From: Microbacterium sp. Marseille-Q6648
Lineage (GTDB): Bacteria; Actinomycetota; Actinomycetes; Actinomycetales; Microbacteriaceae
Reading direction: 5' to 3'
Assembly: GCF_943181415.1 (NCBI RefSeq)
Contig: NZ_CALPBZ010000001.1
Coordinates: forward strand, 558,001 to 622,000
DNA length: 64,000 nt
Part shown: in pieces, positions 1 to 11,994 of the stretch
How positions within the stretch are numbered: the first letter of the stretch is position 1
Layout of the letters: every line of letters starts with the position of its first letter
Notes under the pieces: generated by a model
Seen by the model: the letters and a program-made list of their open reading frames with translations, nothing else
The model's database searches: none
What the model was told of the DNA's origin: nothing
Translations under genes and position numbers: made by a program

Positions 1-1
1 A

Positions 2-2337
2 GTCGCGCTCACCCAGACTCTCCCGCGGTACCACGCCCAGTTCGCGTCAGGCCGCATCACGCGCGCCGACCTGATCACCGCTCTGCGGGAGCGGATCGGG
101 GAACTCGCCGGGCTACCTGTCATCGAGCTCGGCGGGATGGCCTGGTCGGCAGAAGAGATCCTGGTCGCGGAATTGCTCCGTCCCGACACCCGCCCGCCGA
201 CTCCGAGGACATCGCCGCCGGCGGATCCGCTCGAGCAGCACATCACAAAGTGGGTGGCCGCATTCGTGGACCCCGACCCGCAGTGGCCGATACCCGGACG
301 GCAGCACGGGTTCTACCGCGCCTGGCACGCCCTGGCCGTCCACGACCCGCACCTGACCAGGCTGGCACGACGGCGGATCCGCTCCCTCCCCGACCGGGCT
401 CTGCCCGCGCTGACGGCAACCCTCACTCATCTCGGGGTCGGAGACACGACCACCGTGGAGACCCTCACAGCAGAGCTGGCTGCGCTTCCGGGGTGGACCA
501 GCTACCTGAAATGGCGGTCCGAGCACAACAGCGACATCGACTTGACCGAATATCTCGCCGTCCGCCTCGCCCTCCGCCATGCCCTCGACCTGCCCCTGTC
601 ACCCTCCGCGGCCCACCCCACACCGGCAGGCGAGGAGACCCCAGCCCCGGGGAGGGAATTGTGGGAGCGCGCCGAACAGATCTCCGCCACCCTGGCGACC
701 GCGCCCACCCGTGCCGAGGTGGCGATGGTGGCCCGGATCCTGATCCTGCATGCCCCTACCGATCATCCGTTCACCTGGCAAGCCGCCTACGACGGCCACT
801 ATCGGGCCGCATTGCTTCAGTCGATCACCCAGAGCAGCACCGCACCGGACCGGCCGGCGGTGCAGGTGGTGATGTGTATCGACCCGCGCTCCGAAGGGGT
901 ACGCCGTCACTTGGAAACGCAACCGGGGGTGGAGACGCTCGGCTTCGCCGGGTTCTTCGGCGTCCCCGTCCGGTTCACGTCCCACCAGGGCCGCGGGGCG
1001 GTGGACTCGCTTCCCGCCCTGTTGCGTCCCCGCCACGCCGTCACCGAATCACCCACGAGCCCCCAACGCGCCCACCGACGCGGCCAGGGGCTCCGATTCA
1101 TCGACGCCGCCGCACACGCCCTGCACACCACCGAGAACGCAACAGCGACCCCGTTCGCGCTGGCCGAAACCGCAGGCTGGTTCTACGGCGCCGCCACCTT
1201 CACCCGCACCCTCACCCCCGGCCTGCACCACACCCTCACCCGCACGTGGCGGACCCTCATCGCGCCGCCCTCCTCCAGCGAGGTCACCGTTTCGGATGCC
1301 TTCAGCCTCGAAGAGCGTGCGACGCTGGCCGAAGCTGCGGTCACGATGATGGGACTGCACCAGTTCGCGCCGCTCATCGTCCTCACCGGACACGGATCCA
1401 CCAGCACCAACAACCTCTACCAATCAGCGTTGGACTGCGGCGCCTGCGGCGGAAACCCAGGCGCAGTCAACGCCCGAGCAGCCGCAGCGATCTTCAACGA
1501 CCCCACCGTCCGGGCAGCGCTCGCCCCCCGCGGGATCACAATCCCGCAGGACACCATCTTCGTCGCCGCACTGCACAACACCGTCGCCGACACCATCACC
1601 GTGCTGGACCCGCACCTGGTCCCGAGCACCCACGCCGCCGAACTGGCCAAGTTCAGCACGCGCGCACGTGACGCCGCCGATCTCCTCGTCCGCGAGCGAG
1701 CCACTGGCCTCCCCGGCGCACACCCGCACCAGTCCCTGGCGCGGCTGAGAGCCCGCGCACACGACTGGGCAGAGGTCTACCCAGAGCTGGGACTGGCCGG
1801 CAACGCCGCCATGATCATCGGACCCCGGGAAATGACCGCCAGTGTGAACCTGCATCGCCGGGTGTTCCTGCATTCCTACCGCGCCGAGATGGACCCCGGC
1901 GGGACGGGGCTGGAAACCATCCTGACCGCCCCGATGATCGTGGCGCAGTGGATCAACCACCAGTACTACTTCTCCACCCTCAACCCCGACCTGCTCTCCG
2001 CCGGCACCAAAACCATCCACAACGCCATCGGCGGCATCGGCGTCCTCGCCGGCCACAGCGGCGACCTGCGCCGCGGACTGCCCTGGCAATCCGTCGCCGT
2101 CGGCGACAACTACCTGCACGAACCGTTGCGCCTGAGCGTGATCATCCAAGCCCCGCTGGAAAGGATCGGCGACATCATCTCCGGCAACCAGGTCCTGCGC
2201 GGCCTGTTCGACAACGACTGGATCACCCTCACTGCCCGCCCTCCCCCAACACCCCCTGGCACCGGTACACCCGCTACGGCTGGTCGAGCCCACCCGCCCA
2301 CACACACAACAAGGAGAACCGCTCATGCACGGACTGA
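2..2337 (+). CDS. dabA: DabA-type inorganic carbon transporter subunit (DUF2309/UPF0753), 5' cut by window edge, frameshifted near 3' end
   Basis: DabA is the zinc-binding, carbonic-anhydrase-like cytoplasmic subunit of the DabAB dissolved inorganic carbon uptake complex; its membrane partner DabB would lie left of the window. The frame is open from base 2, so the start is missing. Putative zinc ligands are visible: MCIDPRSEGVRRH (Cys and Asp, bases about 874-885), His in LTGHGST (1391) and Cys in SALDCGACGG (1436). The annotated frame stays open to 2629 but turns Arg/Pro/His-rich after about 2240. Shifting frame in the C5 run at about 2243-2247 restores a plausible C-terminus (SPNTPWHRYTRYGW) ending at 2337, just after the start of the next gene. 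The single-base loss could be a sequencing error or a real mutation. Family assignment is firm. Confidence 0.88.
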
Positions 2338-2642
2338 CCCAAATGACGAAGGTGGAGTTCGTCGTCCCCGGCCGCGACGCCCCCTCGGTCCGCGCCCTGA
2401 TCACCGCTGCCGGCGCCACCGGTTACACCGCCGTCTCCGGCGTCTCCGGCATCGGCCACCACGGCCAACACTCCGGTGCGCTGCTGTTCAACGACTACGA
2501 CACCCTCACCATGCTGATCACCGTCCTCCCCACCGACCGCGCCGAAGAGCTCATCACCGCAGCACGGGAATTGTTCACCAGCTGCAGCGGCGTCATGTTC
2601 GCCACCGACACCTACGTCAGCCGACCTGACTACTTCCAATGA
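2325..2642 (+). CDS. PII-like signalling protein
   Basis: 105 aa with a PII-like ferredoxin fold: a short beta strand (TKVEFVVPG), helix, a central loop rich in Gly and His (SGVSGIGHHGQHSG), then LTMLITVLPTDRAEELITAARELF. PII-like proteins (CPII/SbtB type) accompany bicarbonate and DAB transporters and are thought to sense adenine nucleotides or bicarbonate. The start is supported by AAGGAG in acaaggagaaccgctcATG. It overlaps the restored dabA end by 13 bp and the next gene by 4 bp (ATGA), so translation is probably coupled. The link to carbon uptake is inferred from position; the ligand cannot be read from sequence. Confidence 0.75.
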   Translation: MHGLTQMTKVEFVVPGRDAPSVRALITAAGATGYTAVSGVSGIGHHGQHSGALLFNDYDTLTMLITVLPTDRAEELITAARELFTSCSGVMFATDTYVSRPDYFQ

Positions 2643-3481
2643 CACCCACCCCGCACCCCTACCGCGGTGCCGTCATCGCGTTCGCCACCATGCACGGCAA
2701 AGAACATCTCGCCCGTGGCCCGTTCCACACAATCCTCGGCGCCACAGTTCTCGGCGTGGCCGGAATCGACACTGACCAGTTCGGAACCTTCGCCGGCGAC
2801 ATTCCTCGCACCCTCCCCCCACGAGAAACCGCGCGCGCCAAAGCGCGCCTCGGAATCCGCACCGCAGGCCTCACAGCAGGCTTGGCCAGCGAAGGCAGCT
2901 TCACCACCGAATACGGGTGGAGTACCCGACACAACGAACTCGTCCTCTTCCTCGACGAGGACCGCGGGATCGAGGTTGTCGAATCCCGCACCGCCAGCTT
3001 CCCCCTGCCCCCGGGCCGGCACATCCTCACCAGCGCGCAAGCCCTCTCCTACGCCACCAGCCTCGGCTTTCCCCACCAAGGCGTCATCGTGCAAGCCCAC
3101 CACGACCACGGATCCCACGCCCACAAAGACACCCACAGCCCGGCCGAACTTGAGATCACCGTCAACCGGCTCCTCGACCAGAACGTGCCCGTGTCGGTGC
3201 TGCCGGACTATCGTGCGCATCGCTCACCCGCCCGCGCCGACATCCTCCGAGATCTCTGCTCCCGCATGGCCAGGCGCCTCTCCACCCCTTGCCCCGGCTG
3301 CCGCAGCCCCGGATACGGGCGAGTAAAGACCATCCCCGGACTCCCCTGCGGCACGTGCGGTCAACCCACGCATCTGCCCGCCGCCGACATCCACGCCTGC
3401 AGCACCTGCGACACCACCCACACCCGACCACGCACCTCAACCCTCGCCGACCCGCAATGGTGCGAGACCTGCAATCCTTGA
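2639..3481 (+). CDS. DUF6671 family protein with C-terminal zinc ribbon
   Basis: 280 aa. The first about 200 residues match what I recall of DUF6671: AVIAFATMHGKEH near the N-terminus, GIDTDQFGTFAGDIPR, RETARAKARLGI and LASEGSF. The last about 70 residues hold four Cys pairs (CPGC, CGTC, CSTC, CETC), a typical double zinc ribbon. The biochemical function of the family is unknown to me. It starts inside the stop codon of the PII-like gene (ATGA), so it belongs to the dab operon. A His-rich stretch (QAHHDHGSHAHKD) could bind metal, which would suit a carbonic-anhydrase-like setting, but that is inference. Confidence 0.7.
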   Translation: MTPTPHPYRGAVIAFATMHGKEHLARGPFHTILGATVLGVAGIDTDQFGTFAGDIPRTLPPRETARAKARLGIRTAGLTAGLASEGSFTTEYGWSTRHNELVLFLDEDRGIEVVESRTASFPLPPGRHILTSAQALSYATSLGFPHQGVIVQAHHDHGSHAHKDTHSPAELEITVNRLLDQNVPVSVLPDYRAHRSPARADILRDLCSRMARRLSTPCPGCRSPGYGRVKTIPGLPCGTCGQPTHLPAADIHACSTCDTTHTRPRTSTLADPQWCETCNP

Positions 3482-3612
3482 CCACCTCGCAGCCCAACCT
3501 CGATCCCGCCGGCCGTGCTCGACCGGAACAGCTGGAGGCCCCGCCAACAGGACCTCCGGCCCTACGTGCGCCGGGCTGGCCCCCGGATAGTAGAAGAAGG
3601 AGGCAGAGACCC

Positions 3613-4098
3613 ATGAGCACTGCACACGGACAACCCCTCCGATCGCGTTCTGAAGATGGCTGTCCGACTCGTCCCATGGATGCCGGGGCCGTCGTGCTGT
3701 TGACCGGAGAGAGCGAACCGCCGGAGACCGTTCGGGACGCCTGGGCTGGCGCTGCTCGCACAAGCGGTGGCGTCCGTATCATTCGCGTCGTCGAAGACCG
3801 AGCATGGGAGACCATCGCCGAACGGAATTGCCACGCCTCCCAGGCCAGGGAGCAGCTTTGCCGGCTGGTCGGCGAGATTCGCGCGAAGGATCCGTCCACT
3901 CGTGTCTCGGGTCAGCTCCACAGAGGCCCGCTGCACACAGTGCTCCGCAGCCTCGGCGGCGCCCCGATTCTTCATTTCGACCGCGCAGCAGCCTCTTTGT
4001 CCAGCCCGGAGCCCGACGTGACGGAGGATGCGGCGTCGGGCCGATCTGCCGTTGACGCAGGGCTGAGAACCCGTTCGATGAGAAGGAGTGCAACATGA
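3613..4098 (+). CDS. Degenerate universal-stress-like protein
   Basis: 161 aa; ATG preceded by AAGGAGG 9 bp upstream. A weak Usp-like pattern is present: AVVLLTGES...VRIIRVVED (strand), a helix ending CRLVGEIRAKDPSTRVSGQLHRGPLHTVLRSLGGAPILHF, and a missing G-x2-G-x9-G(S/T) ATP loop. A longer open frame runs upstream but has no ribosome binding site. Its TGA overlaps the ATG of the next gene (ATGA), so it is probably co-translated with the Usp pair. It could be a non-nucleotide-binding Usp relative; the assignment is tentative. Confidence 0.55.
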   Translation: MSTAHGQPLRSRSEDGCPTRPMDAGAVVLLTGESEPPETVRDAWAGAARTSGGVRIIRVVEDRAWETIAERNCHASQAREQLCRLVGEIRAKDPSTRVSGQLHRGPLHTVLRSLGGAPILHFDRAAASLSSPEPDVTEDAASGRSAVDAGLRTRSMRRSAT

Positions 4099-4637
4099 AT
4101 GAGAAGTTGGTTGTCGGTGTGACGGATGCGTCTGCGTCTCGTCGGGCCGTGGACTGGGCCGTGGAGAGAGCTGCAGCGCGTGGTGACCGGCTCGAGCTGG
4201 TATCGATCATCGGCCGCGCGAAAGGTGTCCGCGGGGAGGGACCAGTCATCGAGGAGGCCCTCCAGCTCACACGAAGCCTTCTCGATCGGGAGGCTGAGCG
4301 CGTCCGAGCGCACGGCGTGCCCGTCGAGACGCGGATCGGGCGGGGCAAACCGGTGGAACAGCTCATCGACGCCTCCAAGGGAGCTGCTCTGCTGGTCATC
4401 GGAAGCGACTACCGCGGCCCAGAGACCGGGCCAGCGCGCGGCCCGCACGGGATCCGCATCACCGCCGGTGCACACTGTCCGGTCGCCGTCGTACCCGACC
4501 TGGACCTGACTGGCAGAACCGGGGTCGTCGTCGGCATCGACGGAGCAGATGTGTCCGAGGCCGCCATCGCGTTCGCCGCCGCCGAGGCGGACCGGTCCGC
4601 AGAGGTGCTCACCGCCGTCAGCGCTTGGTCGCCAGTC
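4081..4637 (+). repeat. 557-bp direct repeat, copy 1
   Basis: Identical by eye to 5057-5613 (offset 976 bp). It starts at the ribosome binding site (agaaggagtgcaac) and covers the first about 180 codons of the usp gene. Both flanks and the 3' halves differ. Confidence 0.9.
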
Positions 4638-4937
4638 GCCATCCCACTCGGGGTACGTTCCTACCCCGAGAACTACCTGACGAACATGCAACAGTTGACC
4701 GAAGAGTCCCTGGCCATATCGATCGCGGGCATCGCGCAAATGTACCCCGACCTGGACGTGCGACGGGTTGTGGAAAGCAGTCACGGTGCGGATCTGGTGA
4801 TAAATCGCATCGCATCACGTGCGCGGCTCACCGTCATCGGGTCACATGGTCGCGGTCGGGTCGCGCGTTTCATCCTCGGCTCCACAAGCCAGCAGGTCCT
4901 CAACCGACTCGCCACGACGACCGTGGTCGTGAGATGA
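4095..4937 (+). CDS. Tandem-domain universal stress protein (UspA family), copy 1
   Basis: 280 aa, two Usp domains (about 1-140 and 145-280). The second has a full nucleotide-binding loop, GSHGRGRVARFILGSTS (G-x2-G-x9-G-S), and ends in TTTVVVR, the usual last strand. The first domain has a changed loop (GSDYRGPETGPARGPHG). Such proteins are cytosolic and induced by stress or hypoxia in actinobacteria. AGAAGGAG lies 8 bp before the ATG. The N-terminal 180 residues are identical to the next gene while the C-terminal domains differ clearly, the signature of partial duplication or gene conversion. Confidence 0.88.
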   Translation: MNEKLVVGVTDASASRRAVDWAVERAAARGDRLELVSIIGRAKGVRGEGPVIEEALQLTRSLLDREAERVRAHGVPVETRIGRGKPVEQLIDASKGAALLVIGSDYRGPETGPARGPHGIRITAGAHCPVAVVPDLDLTGRTGVVVGIDGADVSEAAIAFAAAEADRSAEVLTAVSAWSPVAIPLGVRSYPENYLTNMQQLTEESLAISIAGIAQMYPDLDVRRVVESSHGADLVINRIASRARLTVIGSHGRGRVARFILGSTSQQVLNRLATTTVVVR

Positions 4938-5056
4938 CCAGTCCGATCAGTGATCGGGGCAGTCAAATCGCCCACCACAACCCTGACCAGACGGAGGGCC
5001 ACGGTGTCGTGGTCGTCACGTTCACCTTGCAGTTGGACGAGCGTTCGTCCTCGAGT

Positions 5057-5613
5057 AGAAGGAGTGCAACATGAATGAGAAGTTGGTTGTCGGTGTGACG
5101 GATGCGTCTGCGTCTCGTCGGGCCGTGGACTGGGCCGTGGAGAGAGCTGCAGCGCGTGGTGACCGGCTCGAGCTGGTATCGATCATCGGCCGCGCGAAAG
5201 GTGTCCGCGGGGAGGGACCAGTCATCGAGGAGGCCCTCCAGCTCACACGAAGCCTTCTCGATCGGGAGGCTGAGCGCGTCCGAGCGCACGGCGTGCCCGT
5301 CGAGACGCGGATCGGGCGGGGCAAACCGGTGGAACAGCTCATCGACGCCTCCAAGGGAGCTGCTCTGCTGGTCATCGGAAGCGACTACCGCGGCCCAGAG
5401 ACCGGGCCAGCGCGCGGCCCGCACGGGATCCGCATCACCGCCGGTGCACACTGTCCGGTCGCCGTCGTACCCGACCTGGACCTGACTGGCAGAACCGGGG
5501 TCGTCGTCGGCATCGACGGAGCAGATGTGTCCGAGGCCGCCATCGCGTTCGCCGCCGCCGAGGCGGACCGGTCCGCAGAGGTGCTCACCGCCGTCAGCGC
5601 TTGGTCGCCAGTC
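5057..5613 (+). repeat. 557-bp direct repeat, copy 2
   Basis: Second copy of the block at 4081-4637. It again begins at agaaggagtgcaac and ends at the same codon of the usp frame (SAWSPV). Confidence 0.9.
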
Positions 5614-5910
5614 ACGGTACCTCTCGGTCTCAGGTCCTACCCCGACGACTACCTGGGCATCATGCACCGCATGGCCGCGGAAACGCTAGCCGGCTCTGTT
5701 GGTGGGCTTCCCTCGAAGTACCCGGACTTGGGACTGGAACTGGTCGTTGAACGGGGCGAACCGGCCCTCCTCATCAACCGTGTCGCGGCGCACGCGCGCC
5801 TCACCATAGTCGGATCGCACCGCCGCGGGGCGATGGCACGGTTCCTCCTCGGCTCCACCAGTGAACAGGTTCTCGCCCGGCTCGCGACAACCACCATCGT
5901 CGTGCGATGA
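5071..5910 (+). CDS. Tandem-domain universal stress protein (UspA family), copy 2
   Basis: 279 aa, same layout as the preceding usp gene. Residues 1-180 are identical to it; from about residue 181 the second Usp domain diverges (VTVPLGLRSYPDDYLGIMHRM...) but keeps the ATP loop GSHRRGAMARFLLGSTSE and ends TTTIVVR. The 5' UTR is identical from the ribosome binding site onward. The paired copies may form heteromers with a common first domain; that is inference. Confidence 0.88.
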   Translation: MNEKLVVGVTDASASRRAVDWAVERAAARGDRLELVSIIGRAKGVRGEGPVIEEALQLTRSLLDREAERVRAHGVPVETRIGRGKPVEQLIDASKGAALLVIGSDYRGPETGPARGPHGIRITAGAHCPVAVVPDLDLTGRTGVVVGIDGADVSEAAIAFAAAEADRSAEVLTAVSAWSPVTVPLGLRSYPDDYLGIMHRMAAETLAGSVGGLPSKYPDLGLELVVERGEPALLINRVAAHARLTIVGSHRRGAMARFLLGSTSEQVLARLATTTIVVR

Positions 5911-6100
5911 GCGGGATCGCAAACGAGATGGCGAGGTGCTCGAGGCGCGCGAGCCGTCACGGCGGCTTGCGCAGCCTTGCCAAGAAGAGGTGGTCACGCT
6001 GTCTGTGACAACCTGAGTGGAGACCAGGGTGACGGTCTCATTCGGACCCACCTGATCGGCTGTCGGTGTGTTGTGACAACTACCTAATCTGGAGAACGAT

Positions 6101-6364
6101 CTAGACAGAACGGTCCGCGCGGTCGGACGGGTCAGAGCCCACAAGCCACACCGCTGTGACTCGGTCCGACCCGCGGATGTCGGCTGAAAGGGACCAGGCC
6201 TCACGAAAGTTCGCGCGCGCCCAGTCGATAGTCTCAACCAGGCTGGCGCCCTCCATCTCATACACTGCGACCGCGCCATCGCCATTCAGATGGCCCCACA
6301 CGCGGAACACCGCGTCATGGATCTCCTCCGTGACATCCCGCTCATCAATCAAAGTTGCGCGCAT
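6101..6364 (-). CDS. Conserved-looking small protein of unknown function
   Basis: 87 aa, acidic and mixed alpha/beta: MRATLIDERDVTEEIHDAV, then VWGHLNGDGAVAVYEMEGASLVETIDWARANFREAWSLSADI. It has no signal peptide or membrane segment and I do not recognise a family. It is convergent with the Usp genes. No strong ribosome binding site is seen before the ATG. Third-position GC is high, which supports coding. Confidence 0.5.
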   Translation of the reverse strand: MRATLIDERDVTEEIHDAVFRVWGHLNGDGAVAVYEMEGASLVETIDWARANFREAWSLSADIRGSDRVTAVWLVGSDPSDRADRSV

Positions 6365-6503
6365 GGGTTCAGGCTATGACGTCCAGAGCTGCTGAGCAGC
6401 CTTAGTGAGCTCTAGACAAGTCCTATTGCACCTGATCAGATGAGCGTTCTCGGTTTGACGAGCCGTCAGAATCTCACGTCGACCGGTGGATACAGGCTTA
6501 GCG

Positions 6504-9290
<2,787 letters not shown>

Positions 9291-9737
9291 CTGGCGTGCT
9301 CCTTGGCAGGGTGCGGTTACGCATGATCGCCCGTCCAGCGCACGCTGCGCTACCGCAGTGAGCGAGCGACTGCACTGCTGTCGGCCTCCAGCTCATTTTT
9401 GCTTTGTGACCTGTGCGCCGCCGACGCGATTGCAATCCCCTGATTGTAGACACCCGTTTCGATAATCACAATGCGTCCGTCAGAGGCAATTCGGTGCGTC
9501 ACGCAAAGAAGCGTGCTGGAGTGCAACGAGGTCGTCGCCAGCGCTCTGAATCCGGCGTTGCGGGCTTCCCGAGTGCATACGCACTTCGATCCGGTCTCGC
9601 GCGCCGCCAGTTCGGAACGCCGTCATCCTTGCGCGAGGTTGAGAAGTGAAGTCGCTGAACCCGTCGGTGGGCGGCGTCACTTTTTTGGCGGGTGAAACCG
9701 TGACGGGGTGCACTCCTCGGCGGGCGCGTGGTGTCGG
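9291..9737. other. 447-bp gap without a supported gene
   Basis: Separates two minus-strand genes. It must hold the ATPase promoter. An inverted repeat (cgtcac...gtgacg, about 9,675-9,700) next to a T6 run is too weak to call a terminator. Open frames here are short or are shadows. Confidence 0.4.
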
Positions 9738-11549
9738 TCAGAAGGGGAGGACGAGGGGCACCATGAACACGCTGACGAGGAGGACGACGATGGTGAAGGG
9801 TGCTCCGACTTTGAAGAAGTCGAGAAAGCTGTAGCGGCCGGGTTCGACCACGAGGGTGTTCACCGGCGAAGACACGGGTGTCATGAACGCGGCGGAAGCC
9901 GCCAGAGCGACAACCATCGCGAACGGATAGGGCGAGACCCCCAGCTGTGTTGCGATGCCGATCGCAATCGGACCCATCAGCACGGCCGTCGCAGTGTTCG
10001 ACACGAAGAGCCCGATGACGGCGGTCAGCACGAAGACGCCGCCAAGCAGGATCGTCGGGTTCGCGTCGCCGAGCCCGCCGAGCAGGCCATCGACGACGAG
10101 GTCCACGCCGCCGGTGCGCTGAAGGGCGAGCGCGAACGGCAGCATTCCGACGATGAGCAGGATCGTCGGCCAGTGGATCGATCGGTAGGCGCTGGGCATG
10201 TTGACACAGCGGAAGAGCCCCATCAGCAGGCACGCGATGAGCGCGGCGATCACGTTGGGGACGATGCCTGTCATCATCAGCGCAACCATCACGAGCACCG
10301 CGCCGATCGCAAAGGGGGCCTGGTTGGCGGCGGGGGCCACTTCCTTCACTTCGGCCGGGAGGTCGAGCATGATGAAATCCTGGCGCTGCGCCTGGAGCCG
10401 GTGGATGGAATCCCAGCCGCCGGCGACGAGCAGTGTGTCGCCGGCGGCGAGGCGGATCACGGGGAATGCCGGCCCGGCGGCCTCGCGCCGATGACGGACG
10501 CCAAGCACGACGAGATCGTGCTTCTCCCGGAACCGGATGCTCCGCACGCTGAGGCCGCGCGCGGACGAGTCTGGCGCGATCATGACCTCGGCCATACCCA
10601 CCTGACGTGAGTACGATTCGAAGAAGTCGGGTGTCAATGCCAGCTCTTCGAGCCGGAGACGACGTCTCTCCGCGCTGGGCACCTCCAGGTCCACCACCAC
10701 GATGTCGCCCTCCGTGAGGATCGTGTCGTCGTCGGAGGTGCGTACGGTCTTACGCCAAAGGCGGGTGCGCTCGAGCACCAGGACTCCGACCATCGCGCCG
10801 CCGCCGAACTCGGCATCCGCCAGTCGTTGGCCGATCAGCGGCGATCCTGCATTGATTCGATATCGGCGGGTGCGGGCGTCCACACCGTAGTCGAGGATCA
10901 GGCTCCCGAAGGAGGTGCGCGAACCGGCATCCGCGATCGCCTCCGCGCCGAGGAACCGACGAGCGACCAGCATGTAGCCGATGCCCAGGGCGAGGATGAC
11001 AAGCCCGAACGGGGTGGGGGCGAAGAAGCCGAAACCGCTCAGACCGTGCCGCCGCAGCTCAGCGTCGATCACTAGGTTCGGCGTCGTGGCGATCAGCGTA
11101 AGCATGCCACTGATGAGACCGGCGAAGCTGATCGGCATCAACAGCTGCCTGACCGAGATGCCCGTTCGGGATGCCACGCTCAACGCGACCGGAATGAAGA
11201 TCGCGACGACGCCCGTCGAGCTCATCACCGCGCCGAGCAGCGCGACGCAGAGCATGAGCAGCACGATCACCCGCGTCGCACTCGCACCCGCCGTACGCGC
11301 CAGCCAATCCCCGAGCCGGTACGTGACCCCCGTGCGGGAGAGCCCCTCACCCACGACAAAGAGCGCGGCGATCAGCACGACGTTCGGATCGGCGAAACCC
11401 GCGAGAGTCTCCGGGACGGAGAGAATGCCGGTCAACGGCAGCGCGACGATCATCAATAGCGCAACCACATCCATGCGCGGCCGGCCGATCGCGAACATCA
11501 CGATCGCCGCGATCAGAAGTGCGAGGACCACCGCCAGCTCCAGGTTCAC
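9738..11549 (-). CDS. SLC13-family permease with two TrkA-C domains
   Basis: 603 aa membrane transporter. An N-terminal half with about six TM helices (MNLELAVVLALLIAAIVMFAIGRPRMD...) carries ATTPNLV, then two soluble TrkA-C/RCK-C-like domains (about 205-390), then a second TM half ending in VEPGRYSFLDFFKVGAPF. This is the layout of SLC13/ArsB-like sodium:anion symporters (sulfate, dicarboxylates). The GTG start is preceded by GGAGGGAGGAC. The substrate is unknown. Confidence 0.82.
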   Translation of the reverse strand: MNLELAVVLALLIAAIVMFAIGRPRMDVVALLMIVALPLTGILSVPETLAGFADPNVVLIAALFVVGEGLSRTGVTYRLGDWLARTAGASATRVIVLLMLCVALLGAVMSSTGVVAIFIPVALSVASRTGISVRQLLMPISFAGLISGMLTLIATTPNLVIDAELRRHGLSGFGFFAPTPFGLVILALGIGYMLVARRFLGAEAIADAGSRTSFGSLILDYGVDARTRRYRINAGSPLIGQRLADAEFGGGAMVGVLVLERTRLWRKTVRTSDDDTILTEGDIVVVDLEVPSAERRRLRLEELALTPDFFESYSRQVGMAEVMIAPDSSARGLSVRSIRFREKHDLVVLGVRHRREAAGPAFPVIRLAAGDTLLVAGGWDSIHRLQAQRQDFIMLDLPAEVKEVAPAANQAPFAIGAVLVMVALMMTGIVPNVIAALIACLLMGLFRCVNMPSAYRSIHWPTILLIVGMLPFALALQRTGGVDLVVDGLLGGLGDANPTILLGGVFVLTAVIGLFVSNTATAVLMGPIAIGIATQLGVSPYPFAMVVALAASAAFMTPVSSPVNTLVVEPGRYSFLDFFKVGAPFTIVVLLVSVFMVPLVLPF

Positions 11550-11611
11550 GCCGTCCTCCCTCCCTCAGGAGACTCCTGAAGCGTACCCACCTTCGGCTGG
11601 CGATGATGATT

Positions 11612-11994
11612 CGGCTACCGTGCCAACGCCGCCGCACGGGTGATGGACATCCTGGCGCTGTAAGACGTCGCCGAACTCCTGCTGAAGCCGCTGTTCGGAT
11701 CCCTGTCGGATCGGATCGGGGCCAAACCCGTGATCGTCGGCGGTCTCCTCGCGTTTGCGGGACTGTCGCCGTTCGGGCTTGGCGCTGACAACACCATCAT
11801 GCTGGCGGTTGCACGACTGGGGGCAGGGCGCCGCCACCGCAGCGTTCTCGCCAGCGTCGTCTGCCACGGTTGCCCGCCTGGCCGGCGCTGGTCGCACGGG
11901 GCGCTACTTCGGTCGCTATGGGTCGTGGAAGAGCCTCGGCTACACGCTCGGACCATTGCTCGCTGGGCGACTAATCGGCGTTGGCGGGCTGCCT
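11612..11994 (+). pseudogene. Major facilitator transporter fragment, interrupted
   Basis: Reading plus-strand frames gives MFS sequence from TM2 to TM4: DVAELLLKPLFGSLSDRIG, then a frame change near 11,815-11,825, then QGAATAAFSPASSATVARL and GRYFGRYGSWKSLGYTLGPLLAG. An in-frame TAA sits at about 11,661 and one extra base at the RLG(Q)GAA junction breaks the frame. The 5' TM and the whole C-terminal half are missing. It abuts another broken gene on the opposite strand. Confidence 0.8.

Noticed and set aside
250-1671. 473-aa plus-strand frame inside dabA
   Set aside because: Arg/Pro-rich out-of-frame shadow with no motif.
9670-9700. Possible rho-independent terminator behind the SLC13 gene
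   Set aside because: The stem is 6 bp with a 19-nt loop and the T run lies inside the loop.
9738-10610. Long plus-strand frame over the SLC13 gene
   Set aside because: It is the antisense shadow of a gene with clear TM helices and TrkA-C domains; its product is Glu/Arg/His-rich with no domain.
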